Positions 21,872-33,758 of a stretch of 64,000 bases of DNA are shown one piece after another (position 1 is the stretch's first letter; every line of letters starts with the position of its first letter). The stretch comes from Actinostola sp. cb2023 (taxonomy: Eukaryota > Cnidaria > Anthozoa > Actiniaria > Actinostolidae). A program made the translations under genes and the position numbers. The stretch is from assembly GCA_033675265.1 (NCBI GenBank), contig JAUJYZ010001210.1:124001-188000 (forward strand). The letters run 5' to 3'. Under the pieces are notes generated by a model. The model was not told the origin of the DNA and did not search any database. It saw only the letters and a list, made by a program, of their open reading frames with translations.

Positions 21872-21979
21872 TATATAACAAAACATATGTAAATATATAT
21901 TTATTTATTTATTAAAGATGATGTCATGTGTTTGATGTGATGTGTTTTAATATTTAAATGATAACAGCTTCATCTCTGA

Positions 21980-22392
21980 TATACTGTATTTCCTCGATTA
22001 AACGCCCTGGGCGCTTATTTCAAATTTTGTGGCCAAGGGGGGTGCTTAAGCGAGGGTGCTTAATCGAAGGGGGGCGCTTAATATAAAAACCTGATTTGAA
22101 CTCGGAAACATAACTTCAAAATGGTACTACAATAACATATAGGAACATGCCGTAACTTTGTAGTAAAACGCAATTTGTATACCATATTCTGTGATCTCTT
22201 ACTGTACCATATTTCTTGGGGGAGGGGAGGGGGGCACTCAATCGAGGGGGGGGCATTTATTTCAAATTTTGAGGGCAAGGGGGCACTTAATCGAGGGGGG
22301 GCATTTATTTCAAATTTTGAGGGCAAGGGGGCACTTAATTGAGGGAGGGCGCTTAATCGAGGGTGGGTGCTTAATCGAAGGAATACGGTATA
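21980..22392. repeat. G-rich MITE with internal repeats
   Basis: TATACTGTATTTCCTCGATT at the left is matched by the inverse of AATCGAAGGAATACGGTATA at the right. The centre repeats GCACTTAATCGAGGGGGG and CATTTATTTCAAATTTTGAG. Confidence 0.8.
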
Positions 22393-22405
22393 TATAGTTG
22401 ATCGT

Positions 22406-23809
22406 TTAATTATTTCTATCCTCTGAGGGGGGCAGTTCTTTTATAATGCAGTGGTGACAAGGGAAGCCATGGGTATTCCACTCTCCATAATGATATTGGA
22501 TATAGAGTTGACCTGATGAGTACTTGTAGAAAAAGGCAAAGTCTTTTCTTTCATCCACCATAACTTCCACCTTGTTTCCAGCTCTTTTGATACCCTTTAA
22601 CCTTTTGCTGAATAATTTCTTTGCCTCTCTTGTGCTCATTCCAGAAAGCATAGAAAAAAACTGCTGCAACGAGCAAAGAGAGGTAAAAGAAATTACTTCA
22701 GCCTTCTTGTTCCTTGAGATGTAGCTAGCAAGATGGTTCACTGAAAGATCCATCATCAGTATTCCTAATGACACGGCTGAGCACTGCGAAAATGTCATAA
22801 GGTATATTGCGATGGATCTCAGCAAAGTATGGTCTTCTCAGGGATACTCGTCCCCCCAACCTTCTGTGTAACAGCTGTAACCAAAGCCTTGATTCTTTAT
22901 GCAATGTTGATGCTGCATTTATGGTGATGTTAGATAACAGGTGGGTGCCTATGTAAGAGAAATGCACTTGTTAGTTTTATCTTATATTAATAAGATAAAT
23001 ATGGTCTGGTACTTGAATTGTTAAGCCTTTGAACTCTCAATTACCCAGTACTACAGTACAGCTAGAGGGATCTTTGTTTACTTTTTGTCTCATTTACATA
23101 AATTGAATTACTTAAGTCTTATTACAAACAAAATGATTCCACGAATCGAAAGGAAATGTTTGAGGTTTTTGTGAGTAATAGGCTTATATCTTGGGAGTAA
23201 AAATACTTTGAAAACAGAATATAATGTACAAGTCTAGAGTGCAATTTAGAAAAGTGTGAAATAGTACTAATTTTAAATAGTACTAAATAGTGCTATTTCT
23301 ATTGTTTTCTATTGTTTCGTTAGTGCTATTTAGTACTAATTAGTTATTTAGTTTACAAGCTTTTCTAAATTGCACTCTATTTGTTTACTTGTTATTATGT
23401 TTTAATAAGCTTATTTTTTTTACTACCGATTGTTTTATACGATCAATTTATGCTAATGAGAAAAACGTAAACAAGGATTCTAAACAAAATGTTATATCAA
23501 CTCTTCCTGAAATATGCACAGAAATTACATACCTCTTAACATTTGTTGCTGTTCATCACTTGGCTGACCATCAGCATTAGTACTAGTATATTTTGCTGCA
23601 TGAACCAGTGGGATAAGTACGTTAATGGCACTGTCTTTAAAAAAGGTTTTATTGAAATTATCCCCTCCTTGAAAGGTGTCAAGACACTTTGCTAGCTTCT
23701 GCTCATCATCGTTTATATCTTCATCGCTTTCACATGATCCATCTTCGTCTATATCTTCGTAATTAAATACTTCCCGGAGCACATCTTCAACCGTTAGACG
23801 AGCAGCCAT
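22406..23809 (-). CDS. Type-2 accessory gene of the 8-kb transposon
   Basis: Exon 1 (23809-23533) encodes MAARLTVEDVLREVF followed by an acidic stretch (ESDEDINDDEQ). It is spliced at AGAG/GTATGT to exon 2 (from 22948 after TTCTCTTACATAG), giving LWLQLLHRRL and IPYDIFAVLS. The frame ends at 22725, but an overlapping frame continues with LSGMSTREAKKLFSKRLK, VEVMVDERKDFAFF and YHYGEWNTHGFPCHHC to 22406. The uninterrupted homologue at 1-781 spans the same point, so this copy has a one-step frameshift or an intron I cannot place. The start lies about 95 bp inside the right terminal repeat. CACTA elements often encode a second protein that binds subterminal DNA; such a role here is inference. Family not recognised. 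Confidence 0.6.
23235..23379. repeat. MITE in the intron of the type-2 gene
   Basis: TAGAGTGCAATTTAGAAAAG and its inverse CTTTTCTAAATTGCACTCTA bound a 145-bp foldback rich in GTGCTATTTAGTACTAA. A related stretch lies near 41240-41350. Confidence 0.85.
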
Positions 23810-23872
23810 GTTTTTTTTTTAAACTCCTACTCTTACGCGCGAAGCCGCTGTACACAAGAAATGGCGAACTTG

Positions 23873-23902
23873 GCGATTTTGAAGCATTTTGTGCCCACCG
23901 TG
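23873..23902 (-). repeat. Right terminal inverted repeat of the 8-kb transposon
   Basis: Inverse complement of 15829-15858 over 30 bp, followed by CCA at 23903-23905. Confidence 0.92.
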
Positions 23903-23905
23903 CCA

Positions 23906-25431
23906 GAACAGCATCATTAAGCTTCACTGGTGTGGTAGAGGCCATTCTACTGGAAGACATCAGGGGCGAGGTGCAAGGCGACAGATTACCAAAATGGCGG
24001 ATTCAGCTGAGTGATAGTTGTTTTCTCTGGTCGTTCTGTGGTGGATTCGAGGACCTACTAAGGCAGTTTTGGCGACTTTCGACTTGTAAAGAATGCAATC
24101 GGTGCATTATTTTGCCTGTAGGTCCGGTATAGCATGGCAGTTCCGGAATGTCGCTGACAAAAAGTTTCATGATACCCCAGAATGCAGTTCAGTCGTGTGT
24201 TCGAAAACAACAGGGATCCTGAAATAGTCGAATTGAAATGAAGAGATAGGGAAAAATCCCCAAATATATCAAGAAGAGAGATGGAAGTTTGCTGAGCAAG
24301 TGGCGCTTGTCATGACGTCAAAAATGCGCATTTTTGATTTCTATGAAAAACAAACTGCAAAACAAGGTCTTTTTCTAGTGTAATCGATCTAAAAATGACC
24401 AAATCATGTTTATATAGGTATCAATAAGCGAGTAGGTGTATTTTTGAAGCAATTGCATAACATTTTGAAAATCATCAAAATAGTCACATACGCTGTTTTC
24501 ATGGGCAACCCTTCATTTATTACAACACAATCACATCTTGTTGCTTCTCTGTGCTGCTCTCTGGTTTTTGCTGTGAGCGAAGCGAGCAGCAAAACTAATC
24601 TCGGATTTCCTGTGTTGAGATGGGGATTCCTGTGGCTGGTTTTCATATTGGCTGCAATCGAGATTTATGTTAGCTTAGATGATTTTCGGAGCCCGCCGTA
24701 CTTATGATCAGCGGTGGTAAGAACAACAACATATGGCAGGCTCGAACACACATTTTTTGGTCTTTGACTTTGGTGAATATTATGAATATTATGTTCTCCT
24801 TGGTTGCATTGTACTTACACTCCGAAAAGAAAGCGATCAAAGGCTCGACATAGCGACTATTAAACAGTAAATATTTGGCGAGATTGTCTACCAGCCATGG
24901 TGTACGAAAGTTTGCTGGCAATCGATCGTGTTCTGAGAACTGATGATGATAAACAAACGAAAATTTATAGCTGATCGTCTACACATCTATAATCTATCTG
25001 TTCATTCATTTGTTCGAGTTAATTTAATGGAGGAGAAGCCGTAAAAGTTTGTTCTACGATGACGGCAAATTCCAGTTTATTTTACTTCACATCGACTGAC
25101 TGATTCAAGTTGGACTAAAATACTACTTTGCATCAATTTTCTCCCTTATATTCTTCAGCTTAGTACGTACTAATATTCAAGACTGGTTTTTAATTAAACG
25201 TGATGACAAGGAAAATGTAGCGAAATAAATTCATGTTTTATCACTTGGCAGAAAGCCACGTGCCGCCAATTTGAAGCACAGGAAGCCCAAACATATAAGT
25301 GAACTGGTATCTCATGTCATTATCATTTGCTGAAATGTAGAATGGCTGTGCAGTTACATTTTAACCTGCAAATAATTCAACTTGCAGCACTTCACTTTCT
25401 ATTAGAAACGACTAGTCTTTAAAAAAGTTAT
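23906..25431. other. Region without a supported gene
   Basis: Starts with the remainder of the interrupted repeat X (GAACAGCATCATTAAG). It contains R1 copy 2. At 24570-24625 is a small hairpin (GAGCGAAGCGAGCAGC) followed by AAAACTAATCTCGGATTTCC, also seen near 13735-13779 inverted. No exon pattern seen. Confidence 0.5.
24377..24514 (-). repeat. Dispersed repeat R1, copy 2
   Basis: Inverse complement of 7686-7822, near-identical over about 135 bp. Confidence 0.85.
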
Positions 25432-26268
25432 AACTAGTCTACCGTTACGGCAGTGAATGCTGCCACACAAAATGTTATGCAGGAAATGTGGCCATAATGC
25501 AAAATTCCTGTCAGTAATGCATTGTTATGAGAAGCATGTCATCAAAGATGGGCAACAATTTTGTAGTCCAGAAATAAATATTTTCATCAGCTGAACTTAT
25601 TGCATCTTTTCTATAGAATACTCTCTGCTTGCCATAGCACACGGAGGGCAGTGTTTGCCCGTCATTTGAAGCAAATAATTAGATTCAAGGAGGTTTAACA
25701 GCTAATTGAAACCAAGCAATAAGGATTTTGTTTCATCAGTAAACAGTCTGCAAACGTCCTCTTTCAGCACATTTGTGTAGTAGTATAAGTGTTAGACAAT
25801 TTTGTAAATTATTATTGTATTCACGCCCCTCTTGGAAACCAGCTTTAAGTTGAAGGGGCTAGCATGACTAAATAAAGTTGACCTACAATGTACCTACCTA
25901 CCTAGCACATCCAGATGTTCCTTTGACAACAACATGGCGACATTCCGTCGCGACATTGTTGTTTCATTAGCAGATTGCTTTGAGCATTGTCAAATAGTTC
26001 GTGAATATGGTTTTGTTAGATCGACCAAGAAATATTATGAATAGCACGAACTGCTCTTCATTTAGGCTCGGTTTCAGCTGTGGGGCTAGTTGTCGTTAAT
26101 CGAGCCTACACTTCATATGTGCAAAAGAGAAAAAAATATTTGCGTTGTGGTCATCTGGGACCAGCGAGACAGAAATATCAATCAGATTCCAGTTACAAGT
26201 TCCGTTTCATTACGTAATGCAAGCTTCAAAACAAGATCGAATCATTTCGAAAAACAAATTGAATGTTT
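25432..26268 (+). repeat. Retroposon-like dispersed repeat, plus-strand copy
   Basis: Matches the inverse of 55141-55808 in order: CCGTTACGGCAGTGAATGCT, GATGGGCAACAATTTTGTAG, GAGGGCAGTGTTTGCCCGTC, then CACGCCCCTCTTGGAAACC, GACTAAATAAAGTTGACC and a (CCTA)n tract, then ACAAGTTCCGTTTCATTACG. An AATAAAG next to a simple-repeat run suggests a retroposon 3' tail inside the block. No ORF. Confidence 0.75.
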
Positions 26269-27431
26269 CCAACCTTGACAGGAACGCATCAGCCGATTTG
26301 ACAGTAACCAATCAGAGTAAGGTGCAAAGCAAGAGAAGCAGTCGTCATTATGACTAAAGTAATACCCTTGATAAACCGTGTACTGTACAGGATATAATTT
26401 ACAATGTATTGTCGGGTCAACCGTTCCCGATCGGTACACAACCTGGTACACAAGGATATGATTGTGCCGAAAACCTACGCAATAAACTCATGAAGTAACA
26501 AACACTACGAGAAATTGACGGGCAAAATAGTTTTAAAAGATTCCCTGGAACACTTGGAACACAAATGAGAGTAATTTAAATACAGTTTTGAATGAGTTTT
26601 GCCGGTACTCGGTTCGGCATTTGAATGTTGCTTCGAGACTCAGAATTGCTTGGAGTGATGCACTTTTGGTCTCAACATATAATAATTATCGTACAGAAAC
26701 AATAGTGAATCAGTTATTATCATTTACTGACCTGAAGGTCCCAGTATTTGCAGTAGAAGTCACAAAACCAACGCTCTAAATCCATCATATTCAGCTGCTG
26801 CAATCGTGTTGCACGAGTCAGCTATTTCCCACAATGCATTGTCACATTTATTAGTATCAGGCTATCCCCGAAATCCATAGCACAGGAAACCCATGCACAT
26901 TTTTCTTTCTGGCAAAGCAGCAAAGAGTGCCGGTGTGACATTATTAAGCGTCTCCCCATTATTAAACGTCCCCCCATATAACTACGCATGCGCGTCACGC
27001 GCCAGTGCGTTTTCCATGAGAAACTGTCCCCCTTACACGGTGCCTCAAGCACATGAAATAAATCGATTAAAAAACACAATTCCTAATAGCAAAGTTGAAC
27101 CAAATCTTCGAAAATCAAGAGAATAATTAACAAGAAAGGAAACGCTTGATTGTTTTTAATGTGATAGTTAAGTTTCCTATAATAAACTAATGATGGAAAT
27201 GAGTTTATTTTAGGCTGTTTATAGCGGGCCGTTTATAGCAACCATATCTCTGTCATGACGGGGTCAACAAAATATATTCAGATTAAAATCCAACACACAA
27301 AACTTTAACCCCCAAAAATATATAATGGTGTGAAACAAGTAATTCAAAAGATACAAATTAATGAGAACAGAATGCAAACGGTACTCATCGAGATTTAAAA
27401 ATAAATACGGTTATGAGTACGTTCTTTAGTG
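26269..27431. other. Stretch with no supported gene
   Basis: Only short frames and no repeated block that I could match elsewhere in the window, apart from GCACAGGAAACCCATGCACA at 26880, a form of the recurrent CACAGGAAGCCC motif. Confidence 0.5.
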
Positions 27432-27440
27432 GTGTAATTC

Positions 27441-29696
27441 CCGACGTAGTCAATCGATAAAAATCGATATCGATTTGCCAATCGATAAATCGGTAAAAAT
27501 CGATAACACTCGCTTGATTGATATCGATTTGTATCGATCAATCGGTAGAAATCGATATCACACTTTTTTTCTTTAATATCGATTTTTATCGATTGACGTG
27601 ATTTATCGTTTTTATCGATTTTTATCGATTTACGTCATTTATCGATTTTGCCGTATTCATTTCAAAATTATATTATATAATGACAAGACAAGGATACTTT
27701 TACTGGTTATGAAGGTTTTTTATTCTCAGTTAGTTCTAGTACGGATGTTGAATAATAACGATTATAAGAATAACAGCAACCCATACTTGCCTTTCATTTC
27801 GTGTGAATCGAGGAGTTTTATCTTTGTTGATTTAGAATTTGTAAAAAAGAGGAAATTGTTAATGTTACTAATATTATATCTAATCATTATGTCTTCATTG
27901 CCGTTTGAAATGTTTGATCTTATTGCTTTATTTGTTTTCTGCTGCGGTCTTCTGGACATCGCCAGAAATTTCGAATCGACATGCGCAGTTGAACGCGACA
28001 CTTAGAAAAAATTGACCTCGATTACATTACAATAAATGTATAGAGTCAAAATACTTATATCTCAATATTCCCCTTTAAAATAAAATTGAACATTTACTTT
28101 GCCTCCATTTTAACGAACGTAGTTTTTCGTTAGTTTAACAGTAATTTCAACATCTTACCTCCAATACTCTTGCTCGGTTTTTACGTTTATTCAATTGTTG
28201 AATTATAAGTACCCCATTATAGAGAAACATATGGCGGATGCCTCAACTACAAAGAGTTTTGGTTTTGCCTGTCCTTGCACTGATACACTTACTTTGCCTC
28301 TGGTTCGAAAGACGAAGAACTAACTTAGAATTTCAGTGGTTTCCAATAGATCCTACAACAATTTCCTCGGTTTTGGACATGTAGTTTGTGCAATATCAAG
28401 GCTCGGTGTCATGCTTATATTGGAACCCATTATGGCCGATAAGCTCTAAAAATTGCCTTTTTCTGAAAATTTCTTGCTTCCACGTCGATCGACGCCATGT
28501 TTAATATATTTCAGTCAGGCGTTCCTTTTTTGCACGAAAATAGACTAGAAACTAGCTGAAATCCTCCGCGCGCTCCTATGTTTTGAAATTTTCGCGCGAA
28601 AAAGCTAGATATTCCAAGCTTTACACTACATGTTTTATTATGTCTTCTTTAAAAAAAGCGTGTACTTTTCCTTACCGAAAGTCTAAATTCAAAACAAGAA
28701 CGAAGAATGAAGTAGTTTTTTGGCTTCAAATAAAGGTATTTTTTTCTTATTAAGTCAAATCGTCATCGATCAGAAATATCTTATATTTATTTTTGTAATC
28801 CTGTTATTACAGGCAAATCATTTCAGTTATATATACCGTGGTAGCATAACGCATTGCCTTTACGACCAATCAGATACGCTATAAGACAATACTTTTGATT
28901 GGCAGCCAATTCGTTATGGTTGACTGCAAGTTATTTATCACATTAAGCTCCACCCACTTTGATTCGAAATTTCTGGCGATGAGTTATGTATGGCAGAACT
29001 TTTACTTGTTTTTCTTCTGTGGATCTATAAAGCACTGCTTGTATGTTTTTCGTCTTTCTTTTTCCAGCTTGCCTGTATTCAGTTGGAAGATATGTTGCCA
29101 TTGTATTTTTTTTGCATGTCCCATTACTTAGTTGAATATCTTTTTTTTTGATTTTTAAGGTGTTTGTCGATCTGCCACATGTAAATGTACTTTAATTTGA
29201 ATACGGAGATTGCCGGATTGGCTAATCTAAGGCCGGAATACAAATTGTATTTTAACGCATTCAAACAATAAATGCACTTGTGTGGAGATGCAGATCGAAA
29301 CACACCAAATTCGTTTTGTTTATTAGTGAAGACTCGATCTGAGCTGACTTGCTACATTGAACACCCATATCTACATCTACATCTTGTTATGTCGGTAGTA
29401 TCGTTAATAAATAAAAAGATAATAACAATAAAAATATATATATTGATTTTAGAATCAGTTGTCAATAGTTGCAGTTGTCAATAGTAGTTTGGTTTACTCT
29501 AGGGTCAATCAGATGATATTCAACACATTATTACGCGAAAACAGCAAACCGTTAAAAATCGATAAAAATCGATAAAAATCGATATCACACTTTTTTTCTC
29601 TATCGATTTCTACCGATTTCCGTTAAAAATCGATAACACTTGCTTGATTTTTATCGATTTGTATCGATATCGATTTTTATCGATTGACTACGTCGG
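27441..29696. mobile_element. 2.26-kb element with ATCGAT-array ends and 9-bp target duplication
   Basis: The ends CCGACGTAGTCAATCGATAA and its inverse are flanked by GTGTAATTC on both sides (27432-27440 and 29697-29705). About 170 bp at each end is made of repeated ATCGATAAAAATCGAT, ATCACACTTTTTTTCT and GATAACACT(C/T)GCTTGAT blocks. A 9-bp duplication and long terminal repeats suit Mutator-like elements. Deeper inverted similarity includes GATTCGAAATTTCTGGCGAT near 27960 and 28960. The short frames inside (27598-28005, 28895-29131) show no known domain. Confidence 0.8.
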
Positions 29697-29705
29697 GTGT
29701 AATTC

Positions 29706-30137
29706 CATGATCAGTGATTTTATTAAATCGAAATAAACCAATAACCCATGCACATAAGTTCTATCAAGAAGGCAATTACGTATACTTCATTGTTAAACGG
29801 AAACCAAATAAGAGGTCATAATAATATATATGAATTATCAAAGATAGAATTCTAAAGTACGTGACATTTCTAAAACTGCATTCGTTGATCGTCACTAGAG
29901 CTGGTCGCTTACAAGCGATCACGCGATGAAAGAATAGGGATATGTAAATATGCTATATAAATTTTTCTTAAGAAGTGTATATATTACTTTGAATTGACTA
30001 AAGTGATAATCAATATGAATCAGAATTTTTGAGTGTCGTTTACGAAAAACACCAGTCGGTCATTCACAAAAGCGGTCGCGTAGGAGTTTAATAAACACAC
30101 GGGTTTCACAATACTGGTCATAACAAGAGCTAGTCGC
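29706..30137. other. Stretch with GTCGCTTACAAGCGATC-like repeats
   Basis: GAGCTGGTCGCTTACAAGCG at 29900 resembles the broken target GAGCTAGTCGCTT/TTACCAGAGCGGTCGC around the 30.1-33.6 kb element. No gene. Confidence 0.5.
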
Positions 30138-30217
30138 TTCCCGTACGAAAACTTCCAGCCTGACAGAGACAAAATCAAGCCTGACTCTGGCTGTTTAGCT
30201 GCCAGTAGAGCCTAAAC

Positions 30218-30606
30218 CCCGGGGGGGGGGGGGGGTACTCCCCTATATACGCTATACGGGTATGTGCCACGGGATAGGGTATGGTTTTTGAGCTCCCAGG
30301 TCTGGGGTAGGGTATCGTTTTTTGCCTTTTTAGGCTGGGATCGGGTACGTTTTGGTCTGGTATAGGGTATGGTTTCCGCAATAACGCCACTATCAGTCGC
30401 TATCAATTTACATATCCCTTTAGCACGCTTTCAATCTGGATAGGGTATACATTTTTAAGCTTTAGTCTGGGATAGGGTGTACATTTTAAAGCTTTAGTCT
30501 GGGATAGGGTATGGAAAATCAAAATTTTAGGTCTGGGATAGGGTCAGGGTTTTGAGGTGTCCTCGGCACACCCCTACCCAAAAATACCCTTAGTGCCCCC
30601 CCCGGG
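30218..30606. mobile_element. 389-bp MITE with 8-bp target duplication
   Basis: CCCGGGGGGG at the left faces CCCCCCCCGGG at the right, and GCCTAAAC flanks both sides (30210-30217 and 30607-30614). The inside repeats TCTGGGATAGGGTATGG. An 8-bp duplication is typical of hAT elements. Another partial copy starts at about 51148. Confidence 0.8.
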
Positions 30607-32920
30607 GCCTAAACTCAGCCAAACGTGGACCTGACAAGATTTTGTCAGGCTCAAATCATTTGAGCCAAAAAAATGTCAGGCCGATGTCAGGGTTAAATTC
30701 GGTCGAGAGAGCATGACAAACAGCCTGACAATGTTTGGTTCCCTTTGGAGATTGAAAACTTGGGGAGTAGAGCCTAACATAACCCTAACACGAACCTGAC
30801 AAGGTTATATGTAATGTAGTATTAAATTATCAAGACTCTTCATCTGCGGCCGCCACTCGACTCTAATTATAGTTCGCCGAGATCACTATAGCTCGTATAC
30901 ACTTTGAAATCCTTCTTTTCTTGTCCGTCCGGGTTAACATTATGTCAAGAGTTTTATTTTCTCTTTTTCTTTCTTCTTAAAGGTTCTTCGGAGCTTCGAT
31001 ACTATTTTCATTTATAAAATGATATATTGGTATATGCGGTAGCTGTTCTGAGCCGTGAACGGCACTGCACGAATCGACCGCAATTTGATGCAATTTGATC
31101 TCAAATCAATAGAAGTACTAAATTAATTTTTAAATCCAGTTTATTTGATGGTTTTCGAACCCACTTAAAATAAAGATTATTATTATTATTAACTGAAAAT
31201 TAACACGAAATTTTACAAAAATGAATGCATGTTTTAATACTTTCAATGTTATTCTAATTCACATATGTTAGGGAAATCACAGATATAAGCTCGATCTTTC
31301 TCATCTGGAAAGCAAATGTAAATGCAATTATTACAAATCGAGCTAACAGTGATAGCAATAACTGGATTTGCTTCTTGGTTTAGTGTCGAGATAACACTTA
31401 TGTGTGAAGATGGATCACTCATATGAATTACAAGTGAGAGTCTGGATCACAGCAAGATGATGGACTCGACCAGAAATAGCTTCTTGATGCTGGATGAAGT
31501 ATTTTACCTGTCCAAAATGGAAGGAGTCTCCAAACATCCCTAAACCCATTGTTTTCTTCCCGGTTGTCTTCCATGTTGTTTGAAAGTGACTTGTTATGTT
31601 GTACAATGACAGCGTATACTGATGAGTGTCATGCACATGCAGAAATGTCGAGAATGATCCTAATCACTCAGAATAGATCATGGTATGGATTTCACTAAAA
31701 TTTGATTGGCTAACAGACTTCAGGTCAGGTTCCCATTGAAAATATGAATATTTGGCGCTCAATTCCATAAGAAAGAGCAACAGTTACTGAACAGTGTTAT
31801 CCAACAGCTTTCCGAATTTCATATATTTAAAGATGTCTCTGTATGCCTGCCTGTACTTTGACAGCGACAGAAGTGTTAGTGTATTGCCTAAGAGGTGAGG
31901 TGTAAGTTGCGAGGACCGTTTCAACCAAGGGGAGAAGTAGAAGTTGACTGGAATGAGAAGGGCCAGAAGGATTAACGCTCATAGCCACGATTATAAAAGT
32001 TGGTGGAAAAGGTAGGATAATTAGTTCGTGTATTTTATTGCATCCTCTCTGAATGCACGGTGGACACATAAGGAACATTGAGAGAGCAAGGTTGTGGAGG
32101 ATTTTTTTAAATAGTTTCTTTCTTCTCGTAGTAATGCGCGACATCGTGACTATAAAATATACCGGTAGTGCCGGTGTAGATGAGCATTAACGGGGAAAGT
32201 CATTCCTTTTAGACCATTATGAGATATATCTTAATATTTCACCACAATTTACAGCATCGCGTTAGCAATATTTTGAATATTGAATTGGATAGGCGGCCCT
32301 GAGCTAGCTGTTTTGCTATAAAACAATTTTGGCGCCTTTCTGAAACAAAAGCATAGCGTGATGCATTGTCACAAAGTAATTTGACTGCTCCTTCTTTCGA
32401 GAATCACGCATGTCGTTTCATGTGACATAATTAAGCCATCTGTCAACTAGAGATCATTCAAAATGGTTGATAAATGAACAAGCGTGATCGTGCATGTATA
32501 AAATAAAATATCGCTAGCTATTCAACTAGATCTATATGCATAAGGCTTTATTTTCGTATACGTTCATGAACGAAGTAGGTAAATGTCCCTTTCATTTTCT
32601 CATTATCACAAATTAAATAAAGCCTCATGCAAACAAAAAATCGTCATCAAAAATCGTCCCGTGCAACATCGATCACTTTGAGTTTCTGATGTGACCTATT
32701 TTTTTCAGATTATATGACAGCCTTCTAGCTGCATTGAGAACAAGGACCAACCAACAGTCAAACAAATAAACGAGGCCATTACAAACCAAGTATCGTACGC
32801 AAGAGTCAGAAGCCGCGACGTTCAGCTAAGTGACGCCGGCTATCCATTGGCACGATACATTCTGTAGTTATACTCCATATTAGACATTATTAATTATTAC
32901 GATATCATAATGCATGTTTA

Positions 32921-33110
32921 TAGAGTCGATTTCGTATGAGTGAGAAAACTACGGCACTGATTATTTCATGATCAGTGCAGCACCGTGGCAGTACCGTGCT
33001 AGTCGAATTCCGTATGTCTGATAAAGGCTCAAATAAACCAGTTATTATATTATTATGTTTTTCTTCCGTACCGAGTGACCGTACCGTGAGTCAGTACGAA
33101 ATCGACTCTA
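32921..33110. repeat. Foldback element with TAGAGTCGATTTCGTA ends
   Basis: TAGAGTCGATTTCGTA at 32921 and its inverse ending at 33110 bound a 190-bp stretch that also has inverted CCGTA/TACGG blocks. Confidence 0.7.
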
Positions 33111-33758
33111 ACATTATCATGTATAGTAATACTCAATTTAGAGAACCGGTCATATTGTACATTTTATTGTATTATGAACTTTGTATATTTTTGGCATGTG
33201 TCATTCTGTAACTACGGTATCCCAGAAATGCTGACGACCGTCCAAAGGTCATTACAATTAATAAACTGATAAGGTGCTGAATGACGTGTATGTTTTTGAT
33301 TGGACCTTTTTATCTATTACATCAATGTTTGTCCGACCCTGTCAGGCTTTGTCAGGCTTATGTATGGCCTGAATAAAGGCCTGAATCACGCTGAACATTT
33401 TGCCTTGGTTCACGCTCTGTTTATCAGGCTAATGTCATGCTCTTTAACGCTCATGTCCGGCTAAGATGTTAGGCTAATGTCACGTTAATTGTTGCTCAAG
33501 TCAGGCTCATTTTGTCATGTTCGTGTTCGTGGCTTGTCCTGCTGCTGTTCGGCCGATATGTCCGGCCAGTGTTATGCCCTTGTTAGGTCGGACATTTTCG
33601 TACGGGTTACCAGAGCGGTCGCAACGAGAACTTGTAGATACGCACTTCCAAGAAACCTATTACAAAGCAATCGACAGCTCATAACTATAACAGGAGCTGC
33701 TTTAATTTAGCAGTCGCATTTATAAAAGCACAGTGAGAGGGTTTGTACTGTACTAGTC

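Larger units (their letters stand above)
15829..23902 (+). mobile_element. 8,074-bp two-gene DNA transposon, CACTA-like ends
   Basis: The first 30 bp (CACGGTGGGCACAAAATGCT and the next 10) are repeated without mismatch as the inverse complement at 23873-23902. The flanks carry CCA on both sides (15826-15828 and 23903-23905). Removing the element and one CCA restores the sequence found uninterrupted at 5758-5793, which fixes both ends. A terminus starting CAC and a 3-bp duplication resemble CMC (CACTA/EnSpm) elements. The element carries a transposase-like gene (16285-18725, +) and a second gene (23809-22406, -) facing it. The 3.7 kb between them is filled with later insertions: a Helentron-like 5' end, retroposon fragments, an 84-bp repeat and a MITE. 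Confidence 0.88.
30140..33606. mobile_element. 3.47-kb element with CCCGTACGAAAA ends
   Basis: CCCGTACGAAAA at 30140 is matched by TTTTCGTACGGG ending at 33606, with TT on both outer sides. Both subterminal regions are dense in GTCAGGCT/AGCCTGAC (about ten copies at 30155-30820 and 33330-33510). No transposase frame remains; the short frames inside have no recognised domain. It contains two smaller nested elements. Ends are short, so the limits are moderately certain. Confidence 0.55.

Noticed and set aside
21433..21915. 160-codon frame with four EKYIYRARLNIILFIIS repeats
   Set aside because: It follows an 84-bp tandem repeat; the AT-rich hydrophobic product shows no sign of selection.
22078..22397. 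Proline/glycine-rich frames on both strands
   Set aside because: They are produced by G-runs and short repeats in a MITE.
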